Positions 29,015 through 37,770 of a stretch of 64,000 nucleotides of DNA are shown here, one piece after another. The first letter of the stretch is position 1; each line of letters begins with the position of its first letter. Origin of the DNA: Frateuria hangzhouensis. Lineage in GTDB: Bacteria; Pseudomonadota; Gammaproteobacteria; Xanthomonadales; Rhodanobacteraceae. The translations under genes were made by a program, and so were the position numbers. The stretch is taken from contig NZ_JAPMIU010000008.1 in assembly GCF_026410505.1 (NCBI RefSeq), forward strand, positions 1-64,000, read 5' to 3'. The notes under the pieces are model-generated. The model was given only the letters and a program-made list of their open reading frames with translations. It did no database searches and had not been told where the DNA came from.

Positions 29015-29151
29015 GGAGCGAATGTGACGAATGTGTGGGCGGATCGCAAGATCCTGCGATCCGCCCGCCAACCTGCATCTGTTGCTCCTGCACGGGGCGC
29101 TGGCGCGCGCTGCCTTCCCTGCGCAATCGCGTGTTTGCCCGTACGACGGAA

Positions 29152-29256
29152 TCGGCTCCTCCCCTGCTTGCAGGGGGAGGTTGGGAGGGGGTCGCCCGTC
29201 CGGAGCGAAATAGCACCCCTCCCCAGCCCTCCCCTGCAAGCAGGGGAGGGAGCAGA
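29152..29256. repeat. CCCCTGC-type paired repeat
   Basis: CTCCCCTGCTTGCAGGGGGAGGTTGGGAGGGGG faces CCCCTCCCCAGCCCTCCCCTGCAAGCAGGGGAGGG; each arm is a hairpin with a TTGC or AAGC tip. It fills most of the 319-bp space between the symporter and prpB. Confidence 0.78.
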
Positions 29257-29305
29257 TCCGGCGCCATGCCCGTCACCGCCGCGAAGCTCCGACGCCCCAG
29301 TACGC

Positions 29306-29311
29306 TAAAAT
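29306..29311 (+). promoter_or_regulatory. candidate -10 of prpB
   Basis: TACGCTAAAATGC, 22 bases before the prpB start and followed by CCCCGGAGGCGAC, the ribosome-binding site. The short leader leaves no room for a riboswitch. Confidence 0.5.
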
Positions 29312-29333
29312 GCTCCTTTTCCCCGGAGGCGAC

Positions 29334-30221
29334 ATGGCAAGCCAAGCATCCCCCGGCGCGCGTTTCCGCGCCGCTCTCGCCGCCGAGCAGCCGCTGCAGG
29401 TGATCGGCGCGATCAACGCCAACCACGCCCTGCTCGCGCAGCGCGCGGGTTACCGCGCCATTTACCTTTCCGGCGGCGGTGTCGCGGCCGGCTCGCTCGG
29501 GCTGCCGGACCTGGGCATCAACACGCTCGACGACGTGCTCACCGACGTGCGCCGCATCACCGACGTCTGCGACCTGCCGCTGATGGTGGACATCGACACC
29601 GGCTTCGGCCCGAGCGCGTTCAACATCGCGCGCACGGTCAAGAGCCTGATCAAGTTCGGCGCCGCCGCCTGCCATATCGAAGACCAGGTCGGCGCCAAGC
29701 GCTGCGGCCATCGTCCCGGCAAGGAGATCGTCGGCACCAGCGAGATGGCCGACCGCGTCAAGGCCGCCGCCGATGCCAGGACCGATCCCGATTTCTTCCT
29801 GATCGCCCGTACCGACGCGATCGCCGTGGACGGCGTGGACGCGGCGATCGAACGCGCCATCAAGTGCGTGGAAGCCGGCGCCGACGGGATCTTCGCCGAA
29901 GCGGCCTACGACCTGCCCACCTACCGCCGCTTCGTCGATGCGGTGAAGGTGCCCGTGCTGGCCAACATCACCGAGTTCGGCAAGACGCCACTGTTCAGCG
30001 TGGACGAACTGCGCACCGCCGGCGTGGGCATCGTGCTGTACCCGCTGTCCGCCTTCCGCGCCATGAACAAGGCGGCCGAGAACGTGTACGAATCGATCCG
30101 CCGCGATGGCCACCAGCGCAACGTGATCGACCAGATGCAGACGCGCGAGGAACTGTACGAACGCATCGGCTACCACGACTACGAGCGCAAGCTCGACGCG
30201 CTGTTCGCCAGAAAGAGTTGA
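29334..30221 (+). CDS. prpB: methylisocitrate lyase
   Basis: A 295-residue member of the isocitrate-lyase/PEP-mutase family that splits 2-methylisocitrate to pyruvate and succinate, the last step of the propionate 2-methylcitrate cycle. The active-site loop [10 protein letters not shown] contains the catalytic Cys; MVDIDTGFG and IARTDA supply Mg2+ ligands. GGAGG is 6 bases before ATG 29334. prpC follows after a short hairpin, and prpD lies ~3.5 kb further on. No prpR regulator or acnD is seen. Confidence 0.96.
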   Translation: MASQASPGARFRAALAAEQPLQVIGAINANHALLAQRAGYRAIYLSGGGVAAGSLGLPDLGINTLDDVLTDVRRITDVCDLPLMVDIDTGFGPSAFNIARTVKSLIKFGAAACHIEDQVGAKRCGHRPGKEIVGTSEMADRVKAAADARTDPDFFLIARTDAIAVDGVDAAIERAIKCVEAGADGIFAEAAYDLPTYRRFVDAVKVPVLANITEFGKTPLFSVDELRTAGVGIVLYPLSAFRAMNKAAENVYESIRRDGHQRNVIDQMQTREELYERIGYHDYERKLDALFARKS

Positions 30222-30231
30222 CCCGTGCCTT

Positions 30232-30255
30232 CGCAGGAGCCCGCGGGCTCCTGCG
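30232..30255. repeat. single 12-bp REP-like hairpin between prpB and prpC
   Basis: CGCAGGAGCCCG directly abuts its complement CGGGCTCCTGCG, a perfect palindrome with no loop bases, an isolated half of the GTAG-type repeat. Confidence 0.75.
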
Positions 30256-30297
30256 ACAAACAGAACGGAACACTACCTGCACTTCAGGAGACACCCG

Positions 30298-31443
30298 ATG
30301 ACCGAGCAAGTCCTCCCCAAGGCCAAGAAATCCGTCGCGCTGTCCGGCGTTCCCGCCGGCAACACTGCGCTGTGCACGGTCGGCCGCAGCGGCAACGACC
30401 TGCACTACCGCGGCTACGACATCCATGACCTGGCCGCCAAGGGCAGCTTCGAGGAGGTCGCCCACCTGCTGGTGCACGGCCGCCTGCCGAACTGGACCGA
30501 ACTGCAGAACTACAAGGCCAAGCTCAAGCGCCTGCGCGGCCTGCCGGCGCCGGTCAAGGGCGCGCTGGAGCTGCTGCCGGCCGCGACCCATCCGATGGAC
30601 GTGTTGCGCACGGGCTGCTCGGTGCTGGGCACGGTGTTGCCGGAGAAGGAAGACCATAACCTCACCGGCGCATGCGACATCGCCGACCGCCTGATGGCCA
30701 GCTTCGGCTCCATGCTGCTGTACTGGTACCACTTCAGCCACAACGGCAAGCGCGTCGAGACCCAGACCGACGACGACTCGATCGCGGCGCACTTCCTGCA
30801 CGTGCTGCACGGCAAGGCGCCCAGCGAATTGCACGCGCAGGCGCTGGACAAGTCGCTGGTGCTCTACGCCGAGCACGAATTCAACGCCTCCACCTTCACC
30901 GCGCGCGTCATCGCCGGCACCGGCTCGGACATGTACTCGGCGATCACCGGCGCGATCGGCGCGTTGCGCGGTCCCAAGCACGGCGGCGCCAACGAAGTGG
31001 CGATGGAGATCATCTCGCGCTACCGGAGCGCCGACGAGGCCGAGGCGGACATCCGTGCCCGCGTGGAGAAGAAGGAAATCATTATCGGCTTCGGCCATCC
31101 GGTTTACACGGTGTCCGACCCGCGCAACGAGATCATCAAGGAGATCTCGCGCAAGCTCTGCACCGAGGGTGGCAACCCGACCCTGTTCGAGGTGTCCGAG
31201 CGCATCGAGAAGCTGATGTGGGAACTGAAGAAGATGTTCCCCAACCTGGACTGGTACTCGGCCAGCGCGTATCACATGATGGGCGTGCCGACGGCCATGT
31301 TCACGCCGCTGTTCGTGATCGCCCGTACCTCCGGCTGGAGCGCGCACGTGATCGAGCAGCGCCAGGACGGCAAGATCATCCGCCCGAGCGCGAACTACAC
31401 CGGCCCCGAAGACCAGGCCTACATGCCGATCGAAAAGCGCTGA
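30298..31443 (+). CDS. prpC: 2-methylcitrate synthase
   Basis: A 381-residue citrate-synthase-family enzyme condensing propionyl-CoA with oxaloacetate. The PrpC-type string [19 protein letters not shown] and the catalytic His region [13 protein letters not shown] distinguish it from the ~430-residue GltA. CAGGAG precedes ATG 30298. It follows prpB at 76 bases and is probably co-transcribed; a REP pair lies 13 bases after its stop. Confidence 0.95.
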   Translation: MTEQVLPKAKKSVALSGVPAGNTALCTVGRSGNDLHYRGYDIHDLAAKGSFEEVAHLLVHGRLPNWTELQNYKAKLKRLRGLPAPVKGALELLPAATHPMDVLRTGCSVLGTVLPEKEDHNLTGACDIADRLMASFGSMLLYWYHFSHNGKRVETQTDDDSIAAHFLHVLHGKAPSELHAQALDKSLVLYAEHEFNASTFTARVIAGTGSDMYSAITGAIGALRGPKHGGANEVAMEIISRYRSADEAEADIRARVEKKEIIIGFGHPVYTVSDPRNEIIKEISRKLCTEGGNPTLFEVSERIEKLMWELKKMFPNLDWYSASAYHMMGVPTAMFTPLFVIARTSGWSAHVIEQRQDGKIIRPSANYTGPEDQAYMPIEKR

Positions 31444-31456
31444 GGGCGAATCCCCC

Positions 31457-31513
31457 GTAGGAGCCCACTCGTGGGCGATGCCCTGGACGCATCGCCCACG
31501 AGTGGAGCGCTGC
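31457..31513. repeat. GTAG-type REP pair (copy 5, compact)
   Basis: GTAGGAGCCCACTCGTGGGCGATGC faces GCATCGCCCACGAGTGGAGC with only ~7 bases between the arms, so this copy folds as one long hairpin behind prpC. Confidence 0.85.
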
Positions 31514-31601
31514 GAAGAGCGGATCGGAGCGCCTGCTGTCCACGACCTGTCCACGCGGGTGCTGGCTACGATGGCCCGCCTTCCCCGACAGAGTCTCCCG
31601 C

Positions 31602-32462
31602 ATGCCATATCCAGCAAAACGTCCGTCGTGGTCCGCGCTTGGCGCGGGCGTTGTCCTGATTCCGCTCGCGCTGGCGAGTACCGCGGCCCTGGCGCAGGAT
31701 TCGACCGCGCTCCCTGACCGGGCAAGCATCCGCCTGGGCGGCTACTACGCCAACATGGATACGGACGTCTCGATGGGCGATCCGAGCGGCACCCTCAGCG
31801 GCACCATCAATCTCGAGGACGACCTGGGCTTCAAGAAGGACAAGACCGTCCCGCGCGTGCGCGCCGACTTCCTGATCGGCGAGCATCAGGGCCTGGCGCT
31901 GGACTACTACAGCATCGACCGTTCCAGTCACCAGGTGCTCGCACGCGACATCAGCTACGACGGCGTGAACTACAGCGCCAACGCGGACGTCCGCGCCAAA
32001 CTGGATTTCGACTTCGGCAGCGTCGCCTGGCGCTGGTGGTTCGGGCAGGGCGACGACGCCTACGGCGTCGGCCTGGGTGCCGGTTGGTATCGGGTCAAGA
32101 CCGCATTGGCCGGCGATGGCAGCTACGACCTTGGCGCCGGCGGCGAGGAAACGGTGTCGGTCGTGGCCAACAGCAACGACAGCGCCTGGGCACCCATGTT
32201 GCAACTGGGCTGGCGCCACACCTTCAACGATCACTGGCGCGCGTACCTGGACGCCTCGGGCGTGCGCAAGAACGGCGGCCGCATCAGTGGCCACATCTAC
32301 AACGCCGCTCTGGGTGTGGAGTGGCTGCCGTGGCAGAACCTGGGTTTGGGCCTGGAATACGGCTACAGCCAGATCAAGCTGCACTGGAACCGCAGCGCTT
32401 ACGACGCCGACCTGGACATGACCCTGAGCGGTCCGTCGGCGTTCGTGAACCTGCGCTGGTAA
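31602..32462 (+). CDS. outer-membrane beta-barrel protein of unknown function
   Basis: A 286-residue exported protein with a signal peptide (residues ~1-32, LGAGVVLIPLALASTAALA). The mature part alternates hydrophobic and polar residues in short strands (ADFLIGEHQGLALDYYSI, YGVGLGAGWYRVK, LGLGLEYGYSQIKL) and ends AFVNLRW, an aromatic C-terminus expected for BAM insertion. About eight to ten strands seem possible. It resembles OmpW/OprF-size barrels only in general form; I do not recognise a family. It lies between prpC and the TerC gene; no functional tie is evident. Confidence 0.75.
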   Translation: MPYPAKRPSWSALGAGVVLIPLALASTAALAQDSTALPDRASIRLGGYYANMDTDVSMGDPSGTLSGTINLEDDLGFKKDKTVPRVRADFLIGEHQGLALDYYSIDRSSHQVLARDISYDGVNYSANADVRAKLDFDFGSVAWRWWFGQGDDAYGVGLGAGWYRVKTALAGDGSYDLGAGGEETVSVVANSNDSAWAPMLQLGWRHTFNDHWRAYLDASGVRKNGGRISGHIYNAALGVEWLPWQNLGLGLEYGYSQIKLHWNRSAYDADLDMTLSGPSAFVNLRW

Positions 32463-32517
32463 GGCGACGGACGGGCATCGCGTGCGCTGCGGATCGCAGC
32501 GCACGCGATGCCTCGAC

Positions 32518-33195
32518 TCAGGCGGGTTGCCGCTTGCGGTGATGGAACAGCCACCCACCACCGCAGATGCCCGCCACGAGCAGTGCATCCAGCACCCAGC
32601 GCGCCCACGGATAGGCGTCGAACCAGCCGCTGAGCAGGTGGTCGTGGGCGATCATGCGGCCCGCGGTCCAGGCGATCGCGCCCGCGCCGATGTAGACGAT
32701 GATCGGGAAACGTTCGATCAGTTTCAGGATCAGCGTCGATCCCCACACTACCAGCGGCACGCTGATCAGCAGGCCCAGCACCACCAGGCCCAGGTGGCCC
32801 TTGGAGGCGCCGGCGATCGCCAGCACGTTGTCCAGGCCCATTAGCGCGTCGGCCACCACGATGGTGCGCAACGCGGCCCAGAAGTTGTCGGCGGCGCCGA
32901 CCTCGTGCCCTTCCTCGGCGCCCGGCTTGAGCAGCTTCCAGGCGATCGGCAGCAGCAACAGCCCGCCGGCCAGCATCAGGCCGGGCAGCTTGAGCAGGTA
33001 GACCACCACCGCGGTCAGCGCCACGCGCACGGCCACCGCGCCAAAGGTGCCCCAGAAAACCGCTTTCTTCTGCAGCGACTTGGGCAGGTTGCGCGCGGCC
33101 AGTGCGATCACGATGGCGTTGTCGCCGGCGAGCACGAGGTCGAGCAGGATGATGGCCAGCAGGCCGGAGAAGAAATCGGTACCGCTAAGTTCCAT
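32518..33195 (-). CDS. TerC-family membrane protein (probable Mn2+ exporter)
   Basis: A 225-residue integral membrane protein with about seven helices. TerC/YkoY hallmarks: LLDLVLAGDNAIVIALAARNLP in helix 1 and VVADALMGLDNVLAIAGAS in a later helix, each with the conserved Asp-Asn pair thought to bind metal. A short charged loop (KPGAEEGHEVGAAD) separates the halves. The upstream leader is a yybP-ykoY Mn2+ riboswitch, which strongly supports manganese efflux or metalation of exported proteins as the role. ATG 33195 sits within GGGAAACCTTCCATGG, where GGAA can pair with TTCC and hide the ribosome-binding site. Confidence 0.92.
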   Translation of the reverse strand: MELSGTDFFSGLLAIILLDLVLAGDNAIVIALAARNLPKSLQKKAVFWGTFGAVAVRVALTAVVVYLLKLPGLMLAGGLLLLPIAWKLLKPGAEEGHEVGAADNFWAALRTIVVADALMGLDNVLAIAGASKGHLGLVVLGLLISVPLVVWGSTLILKLIERFPIIVYIGAGAIAWTAGRMIAHDHLLSGWFDAYPWARWVLDALLVAGICGGGWLFHHRKRQPA

Positions 33196-33254
33196 GGAAG
33201 GTTTCCCGCGCGTGACTCATGACGATGGCGCCGGACACGCGCACGCCCGCCGCC

Positions 33255-33377
33255 ACCGCAAAAGTCTCGTTCGCGAGAAGCTCGCCGGGGTGACCGGGGC
33301 GTGAGCACGCCCGTGATGACGACCACCGCACGGGGCCGCGAACGAATCGCGGCGCCGGAACTACTCCCCTTTGGGTG
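33255..33377 (-). ncRNA. yybP-ykoY manganese riboswitch
   Basis: On the minus strand, upstream of the TerC gene, the conserved pieces of RF00080 appear in order: AAAGGGGAGTAG (33361-33372), GTCGTCATCACGG, CCGGTCACCCCGGC, then GAACGAGACTTTTGC (~33258-33272). These loops form the Mn2+/Mg2+ site in known structures. In E. coli alx and mntP the RNA turns expression on with Mn2+. Recognition is by eye; covariance was not computed. The regulated gene is exactly the family usually found behind this RNA. Confidence 0.9.
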
Positions 33378-33442
33378 CCGGGCGATTGTCGAGGCGGCGC
33401 TGGCAGCGGTCAAGGTGATTTTCGGCCGCGCGCCGGTGGGCC

Positions 33443-33500
33443 GTAGGGTGGGCTTCAGCCCACCATCGCCATCGCAAGGTAGGCTGAGGCCCACCCTAAG
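33443..33500. repeat. GTAGGGTGGGC-type repeat pair
   Basis: GTAGGGTGGGCTTCAGCCCACC faces GGTAGGCTGAGGCCCACCCTA. A second hairpin family also headed GTAG; near-identical copy at 49732 and a looser one at 36821. Confidence 0.82.
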
Positions 33501-33644
33501 GACCGCAGTGCGGTTTCCGGCCAGCGTTGATCAGGCGTGGCCGCGTTGTTCCTCGTCGCCGCGGCGGCCGAATGGTGGTCGCGGCCAAGGCGGCTCCCAC
33601 AGGTGGTTCACGGCGGATGGCGGGGCAATCGGGCGCGCGGCGGA

Positions 33645-33650
33645 TACAAT
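33645..33650 (+). promoter_or_regulatory. candidate -10 of prpD
   Basis: GGATACAATGGCGG, 29 bases before the prpD start. The same TACAATG box as at thpR, miaA and hflX. Confidence 0.5.
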
Positions 33651-33679
33651 GGCGGTTTTTCCCGCCGCGAGAAGCCTTC

Positions 33680-35131
33680 ATGAGTGCCCACGACATCCGC
33701 TCCGCCGTCCGTCCCGATCCCGACCAGCCGATGGTCGACATCGCCAATTACGTGGCCGACTACCGGATCGAGTCGAAGGAGGCCTACGACACCGCGCGCT
33801 ACATGCTGCTCGACTCGCTCGGCACGGCGATGCTGGCAATGAAGTTTCCCGAGTGCGTCAAACACCTGGGCCCGCTGGTGCCGGGCGCCAACTTGCCGGG
33901 CGGCACGCGCGTGCCGGGTACCAGCCACGAGCTCGATCCGGTGCAGGGCGCCTTCGCCATCGGCACCCAGATCCGCTGGCTCGACTTCAACGACACCTGG
34001 CTGGCCGCCGAGTGGGGCCATCCGTCGGACAACCTTGGCGCGATCCTGTCGGTGGCCGATTACCTCAGCCGCAAGGCCGAGCGCGAGGGCGGCCAGGCGT
34101 TCACCGTGCGCGACGTGCTCGACTACGCCATCAAGGCCCACGAGATCCAGGGCTGCTACGCACTGAAGAACAGCTTCAACCGCGTCGGCCAGGACCACGT
34201 CATCCTGGTGCGCCTGGCCTCTACCGCGGTGGCCACCGCGATGCTCGGCGGCAGCAAGGAGCAGATCACCACCGCCGTGTCGCATAGCTGGATCGACAAC
34301 GGCGCGCTGCGCACCTATCGCCACGCGCCCAACACCGGGCCGCGCAAGAGCTGGGCCGCGGGCGATGCCTGCCGCCGCGCCGTGACGCACGCGATCAACG
34401 CGGTCTACCGCGGCGTGGTCGGCTATCCCTCGGCGCTCAGCGCCAAGACCTGGGGCTTTTACGACGTCGCCTTCAAGGGCAATGCCTTCGAATTCGAGCG
34501 CCCCTTCGGCAGCTACGTGATGGAGAACGTGCTGTTCAAGATCAGCTTCCCGGCGGAGTTCCACGCGCAGACCGCGGTGGAGTGCGCCATGCAGCTTCAC
34601 GCACAAGTGGCGGACAAGCTCGACCAGGTCGAGAAGATCGTCATCGAAACGCAGGAAGCGGGCGTGCGCATCATCGACAAGACCGGCCCGCTGGCCAACT
34701 ACGCCGACCGTGACCACTGCATCCAGTACATGGTGGCGGTGCCGCTGATCTTCGGCCGCCTGACCGCCGGCGACTACAACGACGACGTCGCCGCCGACCC
34801 GCGCATCGATGCGCTGCGCGCGAAGATGGAGGTGCGCGAGAACCCGCAGTTCACGAAGGACTACTTCGATCCGGACAAGCGCTACATCGGCAACTCGGTG
34901 CAGGTGTTCTTCAAGGACGGCTCGTCCACCGAAAAGGTTTCCATCGACTTCCCGATCGGCCACCGCAAGCGTCGCGCCGAAGGCATTCCGGTGTTGCTGA
35001 AGAAGTTCGAGGCGGCCCTGCGCGACCACCTGCCGGCGCATCGGGTAAAGGCGATCCTGGAGGCGACATCGGATACGACGGCACTGGATGCCATGCCTAT
35101 CCAGCGGTTTCTCGGCCTTTTCACGCTTTAA
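33680..35131 (+). CDS. prpD: 2-methylcitrate dehydratase (MmgE/PrpD family)
   Basis: A 483-residue enzyme, the same length as E. coli PrpD, which dehydrates 2-methylcitrate to 2-methyl-cis-aconitate in propionate breakdown. Family strings: YMLLDSLGTAMLA near the start, WLDFNDTWLAAEWGHPSDNLGA, and KSWAAGDACRRAV. It carries its own promoter and lies on the same strand as prpBC but is separated from them by an outer-membrane protein and the antisense TerC gene, so the pathway genes are not one operon here. Start ATG 33680 excludes a 51-residue extension read from the repeat region. Confidence 0.95.
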   Translation: MSAHDIRSAVRPDPDQPMVDIANYVADYRIESKEAYDTARYMLLDSLGTAMLAMKFPECVKHLGPLVPGANLPGGTRVPGTSHELDPVQGAFAIGTQIRWLDFNDTWLAAEWGHPSDNLGAILSVADYLSRKAEREGGQAFTVRDVLDYAIKAHEIQGCYALKNSFNRVGQDHVILVRLASTAVATAMLGGSKEQITTAVSHSWIDNGALRTYRHAPNTGPRKSWAAGDACRRAVTHAINAVYRGVVGYPSALSAKTWGFYDVAFKGNAFEFERPFGSYVMENVLFKISFPAEFHAQTAVECAMQLHAQVADKLDQVEKIVIETQEAGVRIIDKTGPLANYADRDHCIQYMVAVPLIFGRLTAGDYNDDVAADPRIDALRAKMEVRENPQFTKDYFDPDKRYIGNSVQVFFKDGSSTEKVSIDFPIGHRKRRAEGIPVLLKKFEAALRDHLPAHRVKAILEATSDTTALDAMPIQRFLGLFTL

Positions 35132-35186
35132 GCACAATTAGCCGGGCACTGCCATTACCCGGCAATGAAAAAAACAGGTTCGCGCC

Positions 35187-35200
35187 TGCAATGCATTGCA
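35187..35200. repeat. perfect 14-bp palindrome
   Basis: TGCAATGCATTGCA, just upstream of a longer hairpin in the prpD-ompA interval. Possibly a protein-binding site; no factor assigned. Confidence 0.5.
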
Positions 35201-35202
35201 CA

Positions 35203-35230
35203 GTAAACCCGGCCCCAGAGCCGGGTTTAC
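35203..35230 (+). terminator. hairpin terminator after prpD
   Basis: GTAAACCCGGC-n6-GCCGGGTTTAC, a perfect 11-bp stem followed by TTGT. The T tract is short, so termination may be partial. Confidence 0.65.
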
Positions 35231-35473
35231 TTGTATTCACACCATGTCCACGCCATTCAGGTAGGAATGGATAAAGGGCTTTGCTGAACAAGGCCTCACC
35301 AGGGAGCCTGCGTGACCCGTGAACGACTTAACGATTTTGCTACACTCGTGCCGCTTGCCCGTAGGGACGAATAGCGAGGGGGCGGCTCAAGCTTCCGGAA
35401 GTCTGAGAGTTTGACGCGCGGTCCGTACGAGGTGAACGGCTGCGAACATCAATAAATGAAGGAGACACACCTG

Positions 35474-36610
35474 ATGAAACGTAAGGGCTTGTATTTTCTT
35501 ATTGCCTTGGCCCTGGGCGGCGTTGGTGCCGTTCACGCGCAGGACAACACCGCCGATATGACCGGCGATACCGCCACCACCAGCAGCATGGGCGATTATG
35601 ACGGCCGTTGGTACATCGCCCCGACCGTTGGCGGTTATTACAACGATACCGATCGCAATACCAACAGCCGCCAGTTCTATTATGGCCTGGGTGTTGGCCG
35701 TTTCGTTTCGCCGAATGCCTCGATTGATCTGTTCATCGACCGCACCAAGCGTGACCGCGACACCGCGGTCGGCGGCGGCGACTGGTCGAATACCAACTAT
35801 GGCGTGGCCGCACGCTTCTACGGTGGCGACTGGAACGCCTGGCGCCCCTACCTGCTGGCCGGCGTGATGGGCAGCTACCACAAGAACCCGGTTGATGATG
35901 GCTGGTCGCCGGCGGCCGAACTGGGCGTGGGCGTCTCCAAGACCATCACCGACAGCTCGGATATCCGCATCGAGACCGGCTACCGTTACGACTGGGACGA
36001 CAACAGCCAGTCGACCGAAGACGGCTACGGTGACTGGTTCCTGGGCTTCAGCTTCGTATCCCGCTTCGGCGAACCGGCTGCCGCTCCGGAACCGGTCGCG
36101 CCGCCGCCGCCCCCGCCGGTCAACGATTGCTCCACCCAGGACAACGACAACGACGGCGTCAACGACTGCGAAGACAAGTGCCCGGCCACGGCCGCCGGTA
36201 CCATCGTCGGTCCGGATGGCTGCCCGCAGAAGGTCGTGATCGACCTGCGCGGCGTGAACTTCAAGTTCGACCGTCCGTCGAAGGGCGAGATGGACATCAG
36301 CAAGGCGCTGGCCGAGCCGACCTCCGACTCGCTGGGCATCCTCGACCAGGCCGTCGATACCCTGCAGCGCTACCCGCAGGTGCAGGTGACTGTCGCCGGC
36401 TACACGGACGCGGTGGGTACCGATGCCTACAACCAGTCGCTGTCCGAGCGTCGCGCGAAGATCGTGTATGACTACCTGACTTCGCACGGCATCGACGCCA
36501 GCCGCCTGGAAGGCCCGATCGGCCACGGCGAGAGCGATCCGATCGACACCAACGAGACCAACGAAGGCCGCGCGCGCAACCGCCGCACGGAGCTGCAGGT
36601 CGAGCAGTAA
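35474..36610 (+). CDS. OmpA-family outer-membrane protein with thrombospondin-type-3-like linker
   Basis: A 378-residue protein. Signal peptide (MKRKGLYFLIALALGGVGAVHA); N-terminal eight-stranded barrel (~45-200; GRWYIAPTVGGYYNDT ... WFLGFSFVSRFGE); proline-rich linker (APPPPPP); an acidic repeat DNDNDGVNDCEDKCPATAAG with two cysteines, like thrombospondin type 3 Ca2+-binding units; and a C-terminal OmpA peptidoglycan-binding domain (VNFKFD..., VAGYTDAVGTDAYNQSLSERRA, with NRRTEL). It should tether the outer membrane to peptidoglycan. AAGGAG lies 12 bases before ATG 35474; a longer frame starting at 35456 overlaps this RBS and is rejected. A strong terminator follows. Confidence 0.93.
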   Translation: MKRKGLYFLIALALGGVGAVHAQDNTADMTGDTATTSSMGDYDGRWYIAPTVGGYYNDTDRNTNSRQFYYGLGVGRFVSPNASIDLFIDRTKRDRDTAVGGGDWSNTNYGVAARFYGGDWNAWRPYLLAGVMGSYHKNPVDDGWSPAAELGVGVSKTITDSSDIRIETGYRYDWDDNSQSTEDGYGDWFLGFSFVSRFGEPAAAPEPVAPPPPPPVNDCSTQDNDNDGVNDCEDKCPATAAGTIVGPDGCPQKVVIDLRGVNFKFDRPSKGEMDISKALAEPTSDSLGILDQAVDTLQRYPQVQVTVAGYTDAVGTDAYNQSLSERRAKIVYDYLTSHGIDASRLEGPIGHGESDPIDTNETNEGRARNRRTELQVEQ

Positions 36611-36633
36611 TCGGACGGTACGACGCAGAATGG

Positions 36634-36660
36634 AAAAACCCGGCTTCGGCCGGGTTTTTT
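36634..36660 (+). terminator. intrinsic terminator of the OmpA-family gene
   Basis: AAAAACCCGGC-TTCG-GCCGGGTTTTTT, a UUCG-capped stem with a T run, 24 bases after the stop. Confidence 0.95.
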
Positions 36661-36926
36661 CTTGGTTCATCGGTCTTGCCGGGAAACGCCATCGCACTCT
36701 CGCGGGGACTCCTGCAGACACGGGGCCGAACGCGCCGGAGCGGAATCGCGGCGTTCAAGGCCCTGTGCTCCGCAGGCCGCGATTGCACTTTTCTTTGCGG
36801 GCGCGGCAACGCACGGTGGGCTGTGGCCCACCAGCGCGACGTTTGGCGGTGCGGAAGTTCATGGTGGGCTTAAGCCCGCCCTGCGCGAGCTTGCCGGCGC
36901 TCCGGCGCGGTCGCTACGCTTGCGCG
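36661..36926 (+). other. gene-free interval before the pseudouridine synthase
   Basis: No gene seen. It contains a loose copy of the GTAGGGTGGGC repeat at 36821-36885 (GTGGGCTGTGGCCCACC and TGGTGGGCTTAAGCCCGCC). A continuous frame into the next gene crosses the ompA terminator and is not a credible N-terminus. Confidence 0.5.
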
Positions 36927-37682
36927 ATGTCCGCGCCACGCCGTCCACCCGTCGCCTCTGCCCGCAATGGCCCGCGCTACGGGCTGGCGCGTGTGTTGTC
37001 CAAGCGCGGCGTGTGCTCGCGCAGCCAGGCCGAGCAATGGGTTCGCGCGGGACGCGTGGCGGTCGGCGGTCGCGTGGTACGTGATCCGGAACATCCCACC
37101 GCGGCCGGGCAGGGCGGCATCACCGTAGACGGCCAGCCGATCGGCGAGGCCGCGCGGGTCTACGTGATGTTCAACAAGCCGCGCGGGCTGGTGGTCAGCG
37201 CGGCGGACGAGCGCGGCCGCGCTACCGTCTACGACGCGCTTGCCGCGGCCGGGTTGCCCTGGCTGGGGCCGGTCGGCCGGCTGGACAAGGCCAGCGAAGG
37301 CCTGTTGCTGCTCAGCAACGACACGGTGTGGGCGGCGGGCATCACCGAGCCGGCCACGCACGTGGACAAGACCTATCACGTGCAGGCCGACCGCATTCCC
37401 GACGAGGGCCTGTTGGCTCGGCTGGGCGAGGGCATCCTCGACCAGGGCGAGCGGTTGGCGGCACGAAAGGTGGCGCTGCTGCGCGCGGGGGAGAAAAACG
37501 CCTGGCTCGAGATCGTGCTGGACGAGGGCCGCAACCGGCACATCCGCCGCCTGCTCGCGGCCCATGGCGTCGGCGTGCTGCGGCTGGTCCGGGTGGCGAT
37601 CGGCAACCTCGCGCTCGGCGACTTGCCCAAGGGGCAATGGCGGCACCTCACAACGGAAGAAGTGCTGGCGTTGCGTTTGTAG
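36927..37682 (+). CDS. RsuA/RluB/E/F-family 16S/23S rRNA pseudouridine synthase
   Basis: A 251-residue enzyme. An N-terminal S4 RNA-binding domain (residues ~19-75, ARVLSKRGVCSRSQAEQWVRAGRVAVGG) is followed by the catalytic domain: VMFNKPRGLVVSA, then PVGRLDKASEGLLLLSND with the catalytic Asp, KTYHVQA, and the C-terminal EGRNRHIRRLLAAHG. Which rRNA uridine is modified cannot be told; size favours RluE/RsuA-like. The TAG stop codon (37680-37682) lies within the GTAG head of a REP repeat. Confidence 0.92.
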   Translation: MSAPRRPPVASARNGPRYGLARVLSKRGVCSRSQAEQWVRAGRVAVGGRVVRDPEHPTAAGQGGITVDGQPIGEAARVYVMFNKPRGLVVSAADERGRATVYDALAAAGLPWLGPVGRLDKASEGLLLLSNDTVWAAGITEPATHVDKTYHVQADRIPDEGLLARLGEGILDQGERLAARKVALLRAGEKNAWLEIVLDEGRNRHIRRLLAAHGVGVLRLVRVAIGNLALGDLPKGQWRHLTTEEVLALRL

Positions 37683-37750
37683 GAGCCCGCTTGCGGGCGA
37701 TGCCTCGCTCGATGTCGCCAGAAAGCATCGCCCGCGAGCGAGCTCCTACA
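37679..37750. repeat. GTAG-type REP pair (copy 6), overlapping a stop codon
   Basis: GTAGGAGCCCGCTTGCGGGCGATGC faces GCATCGCCCGCGAGCGAGCTCCTAC. The first TAG of the head is the stop codon of the pseudouridine synthase gene; the other end is 21 bases from the kbl stop. Confidence 0.9.
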
Positions 37751-37770
37751 CAGGCATGGATCCCGCGGAA

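Noticed and set aside
36630-36926. 99-codon N-terminal extension of the S4 pseudouridine synthase
   Set aside because: It passes through the OmpA terminator stem and a repeat; ATG 36927 gives a normal S4 start.
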